Positions 1 through 8,874 of a stretch of 64,000 nucleotides of DNA are shown here, piece after piece. Under the pieces are notes generated by a model. It was not told the origin of the DNA. It worked only from the letters and a program-made list of their open reading frames with translations, and ran no database searches. Source of the DNA: Streptomyces sp. NBC_00306 (GTDB taxonomy: Bacteria > Actinomycetota > Actinomycetes > Streptomycetales > Streptomycetaceae); the NCBI RefSeq assembly GCF_036169555.1, contig NZ_CP108032.1, positions 2,232,001 through 2,296,000 of the forward strand, read 5' to 3'. The translations under genes were made by a program, and so were the position numbers. Position 1 is the stretch's first letter; each line of letters starts with the position of its first letter.

Positions 1-180
1 ATAGATGCCGCGGGCCAGGGGGTAGAGCACCAGGACGCCGATGACCGCCACCACGGGGGCGACCATGGCCCAGGCGTACCAGTTCCGGTTGTACGACTGC
101 CTGATACGGCTCATCGGCCCGGGACGCTGCCCAGCGCCACGCCGGGTCTTATCGCTTCCGCCCTCGACGGCGACGGTCAT
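1..180 (-). CDS. malF: Maltose/maltodextrin ABC transporter permease (MalF-type), N-terminal part
   Basis: Only the first 60 codons are present; the gene runs off the left edge. From ATG at 178-180 on the minus strand it encodes a basic cytoplasmic tail of about 33 residues, then a first membrane segment (VAPVVAVIGVLVLYPLARG), as expected for a binding-protein-dependent sugar permease. It follows malE on the same strand after a 131-bp gap that holds a strong hairpin, so the two are probably one operon with reduced read-through. In the cell it would form the membrane channel with a MalG-type partner that must lie beyond the window. The ribosome-binding site is weak (AAAGG about 8 nt upstream). 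The assignment rests on position and topology, since no transporter signature loop is included. Confidence 0.75.
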   Translation of the reverse strand, partial: MTVAVEGGSDKTRRGAGQRPGPMSRIRQSYNRNWYAWAMVAPVVAVIGVLVLYPLARGIY

Positions 181-260
181 CTTCGACACCTTTACGACAG
201 ATTCTCAGCAGGGTGTACGGCGTGGTGGCACGGCCCGGTTCCGGGCCGCACCACGACGGG

Positions 261-305
261 CGGCCGTCCGGTCCCGCCCCTGTCGGGGCCGGTCCCGGAC
301 GGCCG
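261..305 (-). terminator. Hairpin between malE and malF, probable attenuator
   Basis: Eleven-base perfect arms CGGCCGTCCGG (261-271) and CCGGACGGCCG (295-305) flank a 23-nt loop that itself contains complementary GC tracts. It begins 7 bp beyond the malE stop codon. Such hairpins commonly protect the transcript of the binding-protein gene and limit read-through into the permease genes. That role here is inference. Confidence 0.55.
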
Positions 306-311
306 ACGGCC

Positions 312-1583
312 TTAGGAGAAGTCCTTGAGCAGCTTCTTGTAGGACTCGGCGGTGGTGTCGAGACCCTTCTGCGTGCTCACCTTGCCCTGGAGGATCGCGG
401 TGAGGTTGGTGCCCAGGTCGGCGAAGAGCGAGCTGTACTCGGGCAGTTCGGGACGCGGGCGGGCGGAGCCGGCGAGGATCGCCTGGAACTCGGTGATGCC
501 CGGGGTGGCCTTGACCTCGGCGGTGTAGGCGGAGGTACGGGTCGGCAGCGTGCCGTTCTTCAGCGCGATCTTGGCCTGGGTCTCGCCCGAGGTCATGAAG
601 CCGACGAACTTCTGGGCCGCGGCCTGGTGCGCCTTGTCGGAGCCGGCGTACACGGAGAGGTTGTGGCCGCCGGTCGGGGCGCCGGCCTTGCCGGTGGCGC
701 CGGCCGGGACGCCGGAGATGCCGAGGTTCGCCTTGTCCTTGAACGCGGCGCCCTTGTAGATGTTCGTGAGCTCCCAGGGACCCTGGAGGATCATCGCGAC
801 CTTGCCGGTGTTGAACGCGTCCATCATGTGGGCGTACGAGTCGGCGGTCACGTCGAGCTTGGAGACACCCGGGGCCTTGAGGAGGTCCTTGCTCGCGTCC
901 ACGGCCTTGACGGCCTCGGGGGAGTTGACGGTGATCTTCTTCGCCTCGGCGTCGACCATGTCGGTGCCCTCGCCGAAGAGGAAGGGCAGCTCGAAGTAGG
1001 CGTCGGCGCGCAGCGTGAAGCCGTCGACCTTGGCCTTCTCCTTGACCGCCTTGGCGACGGCCTTGACCTCGTCCCAGGTGGCGGGCGCCTTGTCGTAGCC
1101 GGCCTTCTTCAGGATCTCCTTGTTCCACATCAGGCCGAGGGAGTCGGTGACGAAGGGGGCGCCGTAGGTCTTGCCCTCGTACTGGGCCTGCTTGAGGAGC
1201 GAGGGAGTGATGTCCTCGGTGTTCTTGAGGGCGTCGGTCCCGTCGAGGGGGGCGAGGAACTGCGACTTGGCCCAGGCGGCGGTCCAGCCGACCTCGGCGC
1301 GGACGATGTCCGGCGCGCCCTTGCTGCCGGCCGCGGTCTGGAACTTGTTCTGCGCCTGGTCGAACGGGACGTTGACGTACTTGACCTTGATGTCCTTGTT
1401 GGCCTTCTCGAACTCGGCGATCATCGCCTTGTACGTCGGCGCCTCGTTCGTCGCGTTGGACGTGTCCCACCAGGTCAGGGTGACCGGGCCGCCGGCCTCG
1501 TCACCGCTGTCGTCCCCGCCGCACGCCGTCGCTGCCAGTGCCAGTGCCGCTACCAGCGCGGTGGCCGCTATGCCACGCCGCAT
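312..1583 (-). CDS. malE: Maltose-binding lipoprotein of an ABC importer
   Basis: Extracellular solute-binding protein of 423 residues that captures maltose/maltodextrin for the MalFG permease. The N-terminus is a lipoprotein signal (MRRGIAATALVAALALAATA then Cys; lipobox LAATAC), so it would be anchored to the outer face of the membrane. The mature part has the family 1 binding-protein pattern: VTLTWWDTSN start, FEKANKDIKV, a hinge strand with TYGAPFVTDSLGLMWNKE, and MILQGPWE. ATG at 1581-1583 is preceded by AAGGAG at good spacing, so this start is firm although the reading frame stays open far upstream. It is divergent from the alpha-glucosidase gene, and CTTGCAG-type operator sites lie in the shared upstream region. 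Substrate identity comes mainly from the neighbouring aglA and malR. Confidence 0.92.
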   Translation of the reverse strand: MRRGIAATALVAALALAATACGGDDSGDEAGGPVTLTWWDTSNATNEAPTYKAMIAEFEKANKDIKVKYVNVPFDQAQNKFQTAAGSKGAPDIVRAEVGWTAAWAKSQFLAPLDGTDALKNTEDITPSLLKQAQYEGKTYGAPFVTDSLGLMWNKEILKKAGYDKAPATWDEVKAVAKAVKEKAKVDGFTLRADAYFELPFLFGEGTDMVDAEAKKITVNSPEAVKAVDASKDLLKAPGVSKLDVTADSYAHMMDAFNTGKVAMILQGPWELTNIYKGAAFKDKANLGISGVPAGATGKAGAPTGGHNLSVYAGSDKAHQAAAQKFVGFMTSGETQAKIALKNGTLPTRTSAYTAEVKATPGITEFQAILAGSARPRPELPEYSSLFADLGTNLTAILQGKVSTQKGLDTTAESYKKLLKDFS

Positions 1584-1698
1584 GTGAACTCCTTCAGAGA
1601 TGCCCGAGATGGCGGAGGCCGGGGGCCTCCCGCCGACCGCTCCCTCGCGGCGCCGGGTTCGGCAGGAACGTAACAAGGATGAAAGGAAGCGGAAAGAC

Positions 1699-1719
1699 CT
1701 TGCGGCAATTTTCTGCAAG
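1699..1719. promoter_or_regulatory. Probable MalR operator upstream of malE
   Basis: Inverted repeat with arms CTTGC (1699-1703) and GCAAG (1715-1719); the minus strand reads CTTGCAG exactly. CTTGCAG is the repeated heptamer described for MalR binding in the Streptomyces coelicolor malR-malE region. The site lies about 115 bp upstream of the malE start, near the predicted -35 area. Confidence 0.65.
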
Positions 1720-1812
1720 GACGGAGGATCGTTACATCCACGTGTCCGGAGAGTTGCCGTTGTATCGCTTGACGGTGGCTCCTCCGACCGCTTCCGTGCG
1801 CCCCCGCAATGA

Positions 1813-1833
1813 CTTCCGCAAGATCTTGCAGAG
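1813..1833. promoter_or_regulatory. Probable MalR operator upstream of aglA
   Basis: Contains the perfect 12-bp palindrome GCAAGATCTTGC (1818-1829), with CTTGCAG on the plus strand at 1825-1831. It falls between a possible -35 and -10 of aglA about 105 bp upstream of the start codon, where a bound LacI-family repressor would block transcription. A further CTTGCAAG palindrome occurs inside aglA at 2001-2008. Confidence 0.65.
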
Positions 1834-1937
1834 CTGATATTTTGATTCCCGAGCACCGTCACCAAGCGCCCGCACCCACGTTGACCTCGTTGGTTGTACG
1901 TCCCCCCGCCTCCGGACCGTACGAGAGGGACCCACTC

Positions 1938-3575
1938 ATGACCCACGAACTCGCTCCCGCCGTCGGCCTCCCCGCGCCCACGGCCGCCGAGGGACAGAGC
2001 CTTGCAAGCTCTTCCAGCGAGGGCCGCGACTGGTGGCGCGATGCCGTCATCTACCAGGTGTACGTCCGCTCCTTCGCCGACAGCGACGGCGACGGCATCG
2101 GCGATCTGCGCGGCGCCACCGAACGCCTGCCGCACCTGGCCGAGCTGGGCGTCGACGCCGTATGGCTCACCCCCTTCTATGCCTCCCCCCAGGCCGACGG
2201 CGGCTACGACGTCGCCGACTACCGGGCCGTCGACCCGCTCTTCGGGGATCTCGCCGACGCCGACGACCTGGTGCGCACCGCCCACGAGCTGGGCCTGCGG
2301 GTGATCGTGGACGTCGTCCCGAACCACACTTCGGACCAGCACCCGTGGTTCCTGGCCGCGCTCGCGGACCCCGACCCGGAGGGCGCCCGCCGGCGCTACC
2401 ACTTCCGGCCCGGCAGGGGCGCGCACGGCGAGCTGCCGCCGAACGACTGGGAATCCGTCTTCGGCGGACCCGCCTGGACCCGCACCCCCGACGGCGCCTG
2501 GTACCTGCACCTCTTCGCACCCGAGCAGCCCGACCTCAACTGGGACGACCAGGAGGTGCACGAGGAGTTCGACTCCGTCCTGCGCTTCTGGCTGGACCTC
2601 GGTGTGGACGGCTTCCGCATCGACGTCGCGCACGGCATGGTCAAGGCCGCCGGGATGCCGGACATCGGCCACGGGGAACAGGCCAGCCTGATCGGTTCCC
2701 AGACACTGCCCTTCTTCGATCAGGACGGGGTCCACGAGATCCACCGCGGCTGGCGCAGACTGCTCGACTCCTACCCGGGCGAGCGGATCGGGGTCGCCGA
2801 GGCCTGGGCACCCAGCGCGGAACGGCTGGCGCTGTACGTACGGCCCGACGAGCTGCACCAGGCCTTCAACTTCCAGTTCCTGCGGTGCCCGTGGGAGCCG
2901 GCGGCGATGCGCAGCGTGATCGACGAGTCGCTGGCCGCCACCGCATCGGTCGGAGCGCCCACCACCTGGGTGCTCTCCAACCACGACGTGGTCCGCCACC
3001 CCACCCGCTACGGCGGCGGCGCACAGGGACTGCGCCGCGCCCGCGCGGCGGCGCTGCTGATGCTCGCGCTGCCCGGCTCGACGTACATCTACCAGGGCGA
3101 GGAGCTCGGACTCCCCGAGGTCACCGACCTGCCGAGCGAGGTGCGCCAGGACCCCGCGTTCTTCCGGGCGGCCGGGCAGGACGGTTTCCGCGACGGCTGC
3201 CGGGTGCCGATCCCGTGGACCGCGAAGGGCCCGTCGTACGGCTTCGGCGAGGGCGGCAGCTGGCTTCCGCAGCCCGCCGAATGGGGCGCACTCTCGGTGG
3301 CGGCCCAGACCGGCGACCCGCTCTCGACGCTGGAGCTCTACCGCTCGGCCCTCGCCCTGCGCCGTCAGCTGCCGGGCGGCCCGATGCGGTGGCTGCCGGG
3401 GCCGGACGGACTGCTCGTACTGGCTCGAAACGGCCTGGTCTGCACCCTCAACACCACCGCGTCGACGGTCGAACTCCCCACGCCGGGACGGCTGCTGATC
3501 TCCTCCGATGCCATGGACCAGCCGGGCGACACAGCCCGTATTCCGGCTGATTCCTGTGCGTGGTGGGCAATCTGA
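1938..3575 (+). CDS. aglA: Alpha-glucosidase, glycoside hydrolase family 13
   Basis: Intracellular enzyme (545 aa, no signal peptide) that would split imported maltose and maltodextrins to glucose. All GH13 landmarks are visible: start of the barrel WWRDAVIYQVYVRSF with DSDGDGIGDLRG, region I DVVPNHTS, region II DGFRIDVAHG with the nucleophile Asp, region III GERIGVAEAW with the acid/base Glu, and region IV LSNHD. The length and QVYVRSFADSDGDG opening fit the oligo-1,6-glucosidase/alpha-glucosidase branch rather than secreted amylases. ATG 1938 is preceded by GAGAGGGA; upstream in-frame starts lie inside the operator region and are less likely. The gene is divergent from malE and 25 bp upstream of malR. 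In the S. coelicolor locus, as I recall it, aglA lies downstream of malG, so this order would be a local rearrangement. Confidence 0.9.
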   Translation: MTHELAPAVGLPAPTAAEGQSLASSSSEGRDWWRDAVIYQVYVRSFADSDGDGIGDLRGATERLPHLAELGVDAVWLTPFYASPQADGGYDVADYRAVDPLFGDLADADDLVRTAHELGLRVIVDVVPNHTSDQHPWFLAALADPDPEGARRRYHFRPGRGAHGELPPNDWESVFGGPAWTRTPDGAWYLHLFAPEQPDLNWDDQEVHEEFDSVLRFWLDLGVDGFRIDVAHGMVKAAGMPDIGHGEQASLIGSQTLPFFDQDGVHEIHRGWRRLLDSYPGERIGVAEAWAPSAERLALYVRPDELHQAFNFQFLRCPWEPAAMRSVIDESLAATASVGAPTTWVLSNHDVVRHPTRYGGGAQGLRRARAAALLMLALPGSTYIYQGEELGLPEVTDLPSEVRQDPAFFRAAGQDGFRDGCRVPIPWTAKGPSYGFGEGGSWLPQPAEWGALSVAAQTGDPLSTLELYRSALALRRQLPGGPMRWLPGPDGLLVLARNGLVCTLNTTASTVELPTPGRLLISSDAMDQPGDTARIPADSCAWWAI

Positions 3576-3600
3576 CGTGCGCCCGGTACAGTCCAATCCT

Positions 3601-4632
3601 GTGACCGCACGGCTTGCCGACATCGCAGCCCAGGCGGGGGTCAGCGAAGCCACAGTCAGCCGCGTGCTCAACGGCAAGCCCGGTGTGGCCGCAGCCACCC
3701 GCGAATCCGTACTCGCCGCGCTCGACGTGCTCGGATACGAACGCCCGGTGCGCCTGCGCCACCGCAGCGCCGGACTGGTCGGTCTGATAACCCCGGAGCT
3801 CGACAACCCGATCTTCCCGGCTCTTGCCCAGGTCATCGGCCAGGCACTGACCCGGCAGGGGTACACCCCCGTCCTGGCCACCCAGACACCGGGCGGCTCC
3901 ACCGAGGACGAACTCACCGAAATGCTGGTGGACCGGGGCGTGTCCGGCATCATCTTCGTCTCGGGACTGCACGCGGACACCACCGCGGACATGCAGCGCT
4001 ACGACCAGTTGCGCGGACAGGGCGTGCCCTATGTCCTCCTGGGCGGCTTCTCCCCCAAGGTGAAAGCACCCTTCGTCTCGCCCGACGACCGGGCGGCGAT
4101 GCATCTGGCCGTGACCCACCTCGCCTCGCTCGGCCACACCCGGATCGGCCTGGCGGTCGGCCCGAAGCGGTTCGTTCCCGTGCTGCGGAAGATCGAGGGT
4201 TTCCAGCAGGCCATGGAAATCCAGCTCGGACTCGCCCCCGAGGAATCGGAAGAGCTCATCCAGCACTCCCTCTACACCCTCGAAGGCGGTCAGGCGGCGG
4301 CCGGCGCCCTGATCGGGGAGGGGTGCACCGCCGTGGTGTGCGCGAGCGACATGATGGCGCTCGGCGCGATCAGGGCCGCCCGCGGGCTGGGCCTGGAGGT
4401 GCCGCGCGACGTCTCGGTGGTGGGTTTCGACGACTCCCCGCTCATAGCGTTCACGGATCCGCCGCTGACCACGATCCGGCAGCCCGTGCAGGCCATGGGA
4501 CAGGCAGCCGTCCGGACCCTGCTGGAGGAGATCGGGGGCACCCCCGCCCCGCACAGCGAGTTCATCTTCATGCCTGAGCTGGTGGTTCGCGGGTCGACGG
4601 CGTCGGGCCCCGGAGCCGCTGTCCGGGGCTGA
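3601..4632 (+). CDS. malR: LacI-family maltose repressor
   Basis: DNA-binding repressor of 343 residues. The N-terminal helix-turn-helix is typical of LacI proteins (LADIAAQAGVSEATVSRVLN followed by a GKPGVAAATR hinge entry). The rest is a periplasmic-binding-like sugar sensor domain (GLITPELDNPIFPALAQ, GHTRIGLAVG, VSVVGFDDSPL, PPLTTIRQP). GTG 3601 gives the expected start three residues before the LADIA motif; the open frame extends back into aglA, but an ATG at 3508 would add an unlikely tail. It starts 25 bp after aglA and is probably cotranscribed with it. The CTTGCAG sites between malE and aglA are its presumed operators, giving induction by maltodextrin and autoregulation. Confidence 0.9.
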   Translation: MTARLADIAAQAGVSEATVSRVLNGKPGVAAATRESVLAALDVLGYERPVRLRHRSAGLVGLITPELDNPIFPALAQVIGQALTRQGYTPVLATQTPGGSTEDELTEMLVDRGVSGIIFVSGLHADTTADMQRYDQLRGQGVPYVLLGGFSPKVKAPFVSPDDRAAMHLAVTHLASLGHTRIGLAVGPKRFVPVLRKIEGFQQAMEIQLGLAPEESEELIQHSLYTLEGGQAAAGALIGEGCTAVVCASDMMALGAIRAARGLGLEVPRDVSVVGFDDSPLIAFTDPPLTTIRQPVQAMGQAAVRTLLEEIGGTPAPHSEFIFMPELVVRGSTASGPGAAVRG

Positions 4633-4718
4633 CTCCTCCCTGAGTCGGACCGGGTGCGAGGGGAACCAGACCGGGGGATGATCGGTCGGTGGGCGCGCAT
4701 CTGGCAGACTCTCGTCCC

Positions 4719-5591
4719 ATGGGTGAAACGACCGTGAAGAGTTTGGAAGGCCGGACGGCCACTCCGTCACCCATGACGGACGAGGTAGCCGAAACGCCGC
4801 ATGTCCGGCGTACCCGACTGCAGACTCTCCGGTCGCCGCGCCGGCCCCGGATCTGGTTCGAAGTCCTGCTGATCGCGGTCAGTTACTGGACGTACTCGCT
4901 GATCCGCAACGCCGTGCCGGAGCAGAAGACGCAGGCGCTGCACAACGCCGACTGGATCTGGCGCGTCGAGCAGACACTCGGCATAGCGGTCGAGCAGTCC
5001 GTCAACCATGCGGTGAACTCGGTGACATGGCTGATCGTCTCGATGAACTACTACTACGCGACGCTGCACTTCATCGTGACGATCGGGGTGCTGGTGTGGC
5101 TGTACCGGTGGCATCCGGGACGGTACGCGGCCGCCCGGCTCGCCCTGTTCGCGACGACGGGTGTGGCCCTGGTCGGTTACTACCTGTATCCGCTCGCACC
5201 CCCTCGGCTGATGAGCAACCAGGACTTCGTGGACACCGTGCTCGTCCACCACACCTGGGGCTCGATGGCCTCGGGCAACCTGAAGAACATGTCGAACCAG
5301 TACGCGGCGATGCCGTCGATGCACATCGGCTGGTCGCTGTGGTGCGGCCTCATCATCTGCGCGGTGGCGACCGCCCCCTGGGCACGCATCCTGGGCCTGC
5401 TGTACCCGACGGCGACGCTGGTCGTCATCGTCGCGACGGCGAACCACTTCTGGCTGGACGCGGTCGGCGGCATGCTCTGCCTGGCCTTCGGCTTCGCGCT
5501 CTCGTACGTCTGGTTCGGCGCTGCGCCGCACCGGCTGCCCCGCCTGCCGGAGAGCGGGAGCAGGAAGCGCCTGCTCCCCGCCCGGGCCTGA
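4719..5591 (+). CDS. PAP2-superfamily membrane phosphatase / inositolphosphotransferase-like
   Basis: Multi-span membrane protein of about 290 residues with the type 2 phosphatidic-acid-phosphatase signature: YAAMPSMHIGWSLW (central PSMH) and, about 60 residues later, NHFWLDAVGG (catalytic His and Asp). The family removes phosphate from, or transfers it between, lipid phosphates at the membrane surface; the substrate cannot be read here. About six hydrophobic segments can be traced (for example WFEVLLIAVSYWTYSLI and LALFATTGVALVGYYLYPLA). The start is uncertain: ATG 4719, ATG 4773 and GTG 4689 are in frame and none has a strong ribosome-binding site. It converges on glnE, with a small hairpin at 5644-5659 in the gap. 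Confidence 0.8.
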   Translation: MGETTVKSLEGRTATPSPMTDEVAETPHVRRTRLQTLRSPRRPRIWFEVLLIAVSYWTYSLIRNAVPEQKTQALHNADWIWRVEQTLGIAVEQSVNHAVNSVTWLIVSMNYYYATLHFIVTIGVLVWLYRWHPGRYAAARLALFATTGVALVGYYLYPLAPPRLMSNQDFVDTVLVHHTWGSMASGNLKNMSNQYAAMPSMHIGWSLWCGLIICAVATAPWARILGLLYPTATLVVIVATANHFWLDAVGGMLCLAFGFALSYVWFGAAPHRLPRLPESGSRKRLLPARA

Positions 5592-5643
5592 TCCGGCCGC
5601 TCCCGGCTCGGCGGGCCCACCTCCGCAGACGCACGCGGGCCTT

Positions 5644-5659
5644 CGGCTGCACGCAGCCG
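5644..5659. terminator. Small hairpin between convergent PAP2 gene and glnE
   Basis: CGGCTG (5644-5649) and CAGCCG (5654-5659) form a 6-bp stem with a 4-nt loop. It lies in the 90-bp gap between two converging genes, a natural place for a bidirectional terminator. The stem is short, so support is modest. Confidence 0.35.
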
Positions 5660-5681
5660 CGCCTGGGGCCGCCGGGACCGC

Positions 5682-8669
5682 TCACGCGCCGTAGAACAGC
5701 ACCTCCACGACCGCCCGCGCCCGTCGCGTGATCCTCCGGTAGTCGTCGAGCATGTCGCCCACGTGCCCCGGTCCGTACCCCAGGTACCGTCCGACGGCCG
5801 CCAGCTCGCGGCTCTCCGAGGGGAACGTGTCGCCGGCGCGGCCGCGGACCAGCATCACGGCGTTGCGGACGCGGGCCGCGAGGACCCAGGCCTCGTCGAG
5901 GATCTGCGCGTCCTCCGTGCCGATCAGGCCCGCCGCGTGCGCCGCGGCCAGTGCCTCGCGGGTGCGGGTCGTCCGCAGTCCCGGTTCCGCCCAGCCGTGC
6001 TGCATCTGCAACAGCTGGACCGTCCATTCGACATCGCTCAGACCGCCGCGCCCGAGTTTCGTGTGCAGTGTGGGGTCCGCGCCCCTCGGCAGCCGTTCGG
6101 ACTCCATCCGCGCCTTCAGCCTGCGGATCTCGCGGACCGCGTCGTCCCCGAGGCCCTCCGCCGGATAGCGCAGCGGGTCGACCAGCTCGATGAAGCGGGT
6201 GCCGAGCTCCCGGTCCCCCGCCATCGGTTCGGCCCGCAGCAGCGCCTGGCTCTCCCACACGAGGGCCCACCGGCGGTAGTACGCCTCGTAGGAGCGGAGC
6301 GTGCGGACCATCGGCCCGCTCTTGCCCTCCGGACGCAGATCCGCGTCGATGAGCAACGGCGGGTCCGACGTGGGAAGTTGGAGCAGCCGCCGGATCTCCA
6401 GGACCACGGCGTTCGCGGCCCGGGCGGCCTCCTGCTCGTCCACGCCCTCGCGCGGTTCGTGCACGAAGAGCACATCCGCGTCCGAGCCGTAACTCATCTC
6501 GTGCCCGCCGAAGCGCCCCATGCCGATGACCGCGAACCGGGTCGGCAGTTCGTCGCCCCACTGCTGTCGTACGGCCGCCCGGAGCGCGCCCGCGATCGTC
6601 GCCGCGTTCAGGTCGGTGACGGCGCCCCCGATCTGGTCGACCAGCGCGCCCGTGTCCGTCTCGGCGGGGCTCTCCTCGGTGCCGTACGAGCCGATGAGGT
6701 CGGCGGACGTGGTGCGGAACAGCTCCCGCCGGCGCACCCCGCGGGCCGCGGCGACGGCGCCCTCCGCGGTGTCGGCGCGCCCGACGGCCGCCAGGATCTC
6801 CTGTTCCAGGTGGTCCCGGCCACGCGGCTTCAGTCCCTCCGGGTCACCGAGGATGGCGACCGCCTCCGGCGCCCGCAGCAGCAGGTCGGGCGCGAGACGC
6901 CCGGCGGATAGCACGCGCGCCAGATTCTCCGCTGCCGCCCCCTCGTCCCGCAGCAGCCGCAGGTACCAGGGCGTCTTTCCGAGCGCGTCGGACACCTTGC
7001 GGAAGCCCAGCAGCCCCGCGTCCGGGTCGGCGGAGTCGGCGAACCAGCCCAGCAGGACGGGCAGCAGGGTCCGCTGGATCGCCGCCTTGCGGGTGACCCC
7101 GGAGGCGAGGGCCTCCAGATGGCGGAGCGCTGCGGCCGGGTCCCCGTAGCCGAGCGCCTCCAGCCGCTGTCCCGCCGCCTTCGGGCTGAGCCGGGTCTCG
7201 CCGGGGGTGAGCTGGGCGACGGCGTCGAGCAGGGGCCGGTAGAAGATCTTCTCGTGCAGCCGGCGCACGACCGACGCGTGCCGCCGCCATTCCTTGTTGA
7301 GCTCGGCGACCGGGTCGGTACGCATCCCCAGCGAGCGTCCGAGGCGCCGCAGATCGGCCTCCTGCTCGGGCACCAGGTGCGTACGCCGCAGCCGGTACAG
7401 CTGGATCCGGTGCTCCATGGCACGCAGGAAGCGGTACGCCTCGTCCAGCTGTGCCGCGTCCACCCGGCCGACGTATCCGCCCGCCGCCAGCGCCTGAAGG
7501 GCCTCCAGGGTGCTGCCGCTGTGCAGGGTGGCGTCGCTGCGCCCGTGCACCAACTGGAGCAACTGCACGGCGAACTCAACGTCCCGCAGTCCGCCGGGGC
7601 CGAGCTTGAGCTCGCGCTCCACCTCGGCCACCGGGATGTTGTCGACCACCCGGCGGCGCATCTTCTGCACGTCGGGGACGAAGTTCTCCCGCTCCGCGGC
7701 CTGCCACACCAGCGGCGAGACGGCCTCGATGTAGTCCTCGCCGAGGGACGGGTCACCGGCGACGGGCCGGGCCTTGAGCAGCGCCTGGAACTCCCAGGTC
7801 TTGGCCCAGCGCTGGTAGTACGCGAGATGGCTGGACAGCGTCCGCACCAGCGGCCCGTTGCGGCCCTCGGGCCGCAGATTGGCGTCCACCGGCCAGATCG
7901 TGCCCTCGACGTTGGTCTCGGAGCAGATCCGCATGAGGTGGGAGGCCAGCCGGGTCGCGGCCTGCATCGCCTTGCTCTCGTCGGCGCCGTCGGCAGGCTC
8001 CCCCACGAAGATCACGTCCACGTCGGAGACGTAATTGAGCTCGTGGCCGCCGCACTTGCCCATCGCGATGACGGCGAGGCGGCACTGGGCCGCGTCGGCG
8101 GGGGCGGCGCTGCGGGCGATGGCGAGCGCGGCGCGCAGGGTGGCGGTGGCGAGGTCGGCCAGTTCGGCGGCGGTCTGCGCGACATCGGTCGTCCCGCACA
8201 CGTCACGGGCCGCGATGGACAGCAGACAGCGCCGGTAGGCGATCCGCAGCGTCACCGGGTCGGCCGCGTCGGCGAGACACCGCTCGAACTCCTCGACACC
8301 CGGGTGCAGGTCCGCCGACTCGTACGTGGCCAGCGCCCGCCAGTCGCCCGGGTGCCGGGCCAGGTGGTCGCCGAGCGCCTCGGAGGCACCCAGAACGCCG
8401 AGCAGCCGGTCGCGCAGCGGCTTCGCGCTGACCAGGGTGTCGAGCAGGACGCTGCGGTCGGACGGTTCCTGTCCCTCCACCAGCCGTACAAGGCTGCGCA
8501 GCGCCAGGTCGGGGTCGGCGACGGCGCCGAGCGCTTCCAGGAGCACCGGGTCGGTCCGTACGGATGCCATGTCGGGGAGTTCGAGGAACCGCTCGGCCTC
8601 CCCCGGGTCGGTGAAGCCGTGCCGCAGCAGTCGGGTGAACGTACTGCTTCTGCGCCCCGGCACCGTCAT
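5682..8669 (-). CDS. glnE: Bifunctional glutamine synthetase adenylyltransferase/deadenylylase
   Basis: Cytoplasmic regulatory enzyme of 995 residues that adds AMP to, or removes it from, type I glutamine synthetase according to nitrogen status. Two nucleotidyltransferase domains are visible. The N-terminal one, near residue 200, carries GKCGGHELNYVSDVDVIFV. The C-terminal one, near residue 718, carries GRFGGHEMSYGSDADVLFV. Both keep the GG...SDxD metal-binding core. Length and order match GlnE of other actinobacteria (about 1000 aa). ATG at 8667-8669 begins MTVPGRRSSTFTRLLRHGF, the family's usual opening. A second glutamine-synthetase-family gene (glnA2, 16002-17363) is near but not adjacent; its product lacks the usual target tyrosine motif, so GlnE must act on a GlnA encoded elsewhere. 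Confidence 0.96.
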   Translation of the reverse strand: MTVPGRRSSTFTRLLRHGFTDPGEAERFLELPDMASVRTDPVLLEALGAVADPDLALRSLVRLVEGQEPSDRSVLLDTLVSAKPLRDRLLGVLGASEALGDHLARHPGDWRALATYESADLHPGVEEFERCLADAADPVTLRIAYRRCLLSIAARDVCGTTDVAQTAAELADLATATLRAALAIARSAAPADAAQCRLAVIAMGKCGGHELNYVSDVDVIFVGEPADGADESKAMQAATRLASHLMRICSETNVEGTIWPVDANLRPEGRNGPLVRTLSSHLAYYQRWAKTWEFQALLKARPVAGDPSLGEDYIEAVSPLVWQAAERENFVPDVQKMRRRVVDNIPVAEVERELKLGPGGLRDVEFAVQLLQLVHGRSDATLHSGSTLEALQALAAGGYVGRVDAAQLDEAYRFLRAMEHRIQLYRLRRTHLVPEQEADLRRLGRSLGMRTDPVAELNKEWRRHASVVRRLHEKIFYRPLLDAVAQLTPGETRLSPKAAGQRLEALGYGDPAAALRHLEALASGVTRKAAIQRTLLPVLLGWFADSADPDAGLLGFRKVSDALGKTPWYLRLLRDEGAAAENLARVLSAGRLAPDLLLRAPEAVAILGDPEGLKPRGRDHLEQEILAAVGRADTAEGAVAAARGVRRRELFRTTSADLIGSYGTEESPAETDTGALVDQIGGAVTDLNAATIAGALRAAVRQQWGDELPTRFAVIGMGRFGGHEMSYGSDADVLFVHEPREGVDEQEAARAANAVVLEIRRLLQLPTSDPPLLIDADLRPEGKSGPMVRTLRSYEAYYRRWALVWESQALLRAEPMAGDRELGTRFIELVDPLRYPAEGLGDDAVREIRRLKARMESERLPRGADPTLHTKLGRGGLSDVEWTVQLLQMQHGWAEPGLRTTRTREALAAAHAAGLIGTEDAQILDEAWVLAARVRNAVMLVRGRAGDTFPSESRELAAVGRYLGYGPGHVGDMLDDYRRITRRARAVVEVLFYGA

Positions 8670-8874
8670 CCCGCGGTCTCCTGTCGTGCGTACGAGCTGT
8701 CGAGCATCCGATCAAGGTCCGGATTCGAGCGTAGCCGCCGGGGGCCGCGGGGGACCCCTCGAGGGCCTGTCCACCCGCCCGACGCGCCCCACCGATGAAT
8801 ACGGGCGAGGCTCGCAGTCACCACTGTGGGGGCCCCCAGGACCCGACGCGCATCCGACCCGAGAGGACCGTGCC

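Larger units (their letters stand above)
1584..1937. other. Divergent promoter region between malE and aglA
   Basis: A 354-bp gene-free stretch holding the promoters of both arms of the maltose locus. It is AT-richer than the surroundings in two places, around 1672-1720 and 1812-1850, each next to a CTTGCAG-containing inverted repeat (separate entries). On the minus strand TACGTT near 1672 is a plausible -10 for malE. On the plus strand CTTCCG (1813-1818) and GATATT (1836-1841) could form the aglA promoter with the operator inside the spacer. Neither promoter is proven. Confidence 0.5.

Noticed and set aside
2001..2008. Third MalR operator inside aglA (CTTGCAAG)
   Set aside because: The palindrome is short, lacks the full heptamer and lies in coding sequence; it is noted only as possible.
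312..3992. A 1226-residue open frame on the minus strand running through malE and the opposite strand of aglA and malR
   Set aside because: Only the malE part has protein-like sequence and a ribosome-binding site. The rest is the shadow of the plus-strand GC-rich genes.
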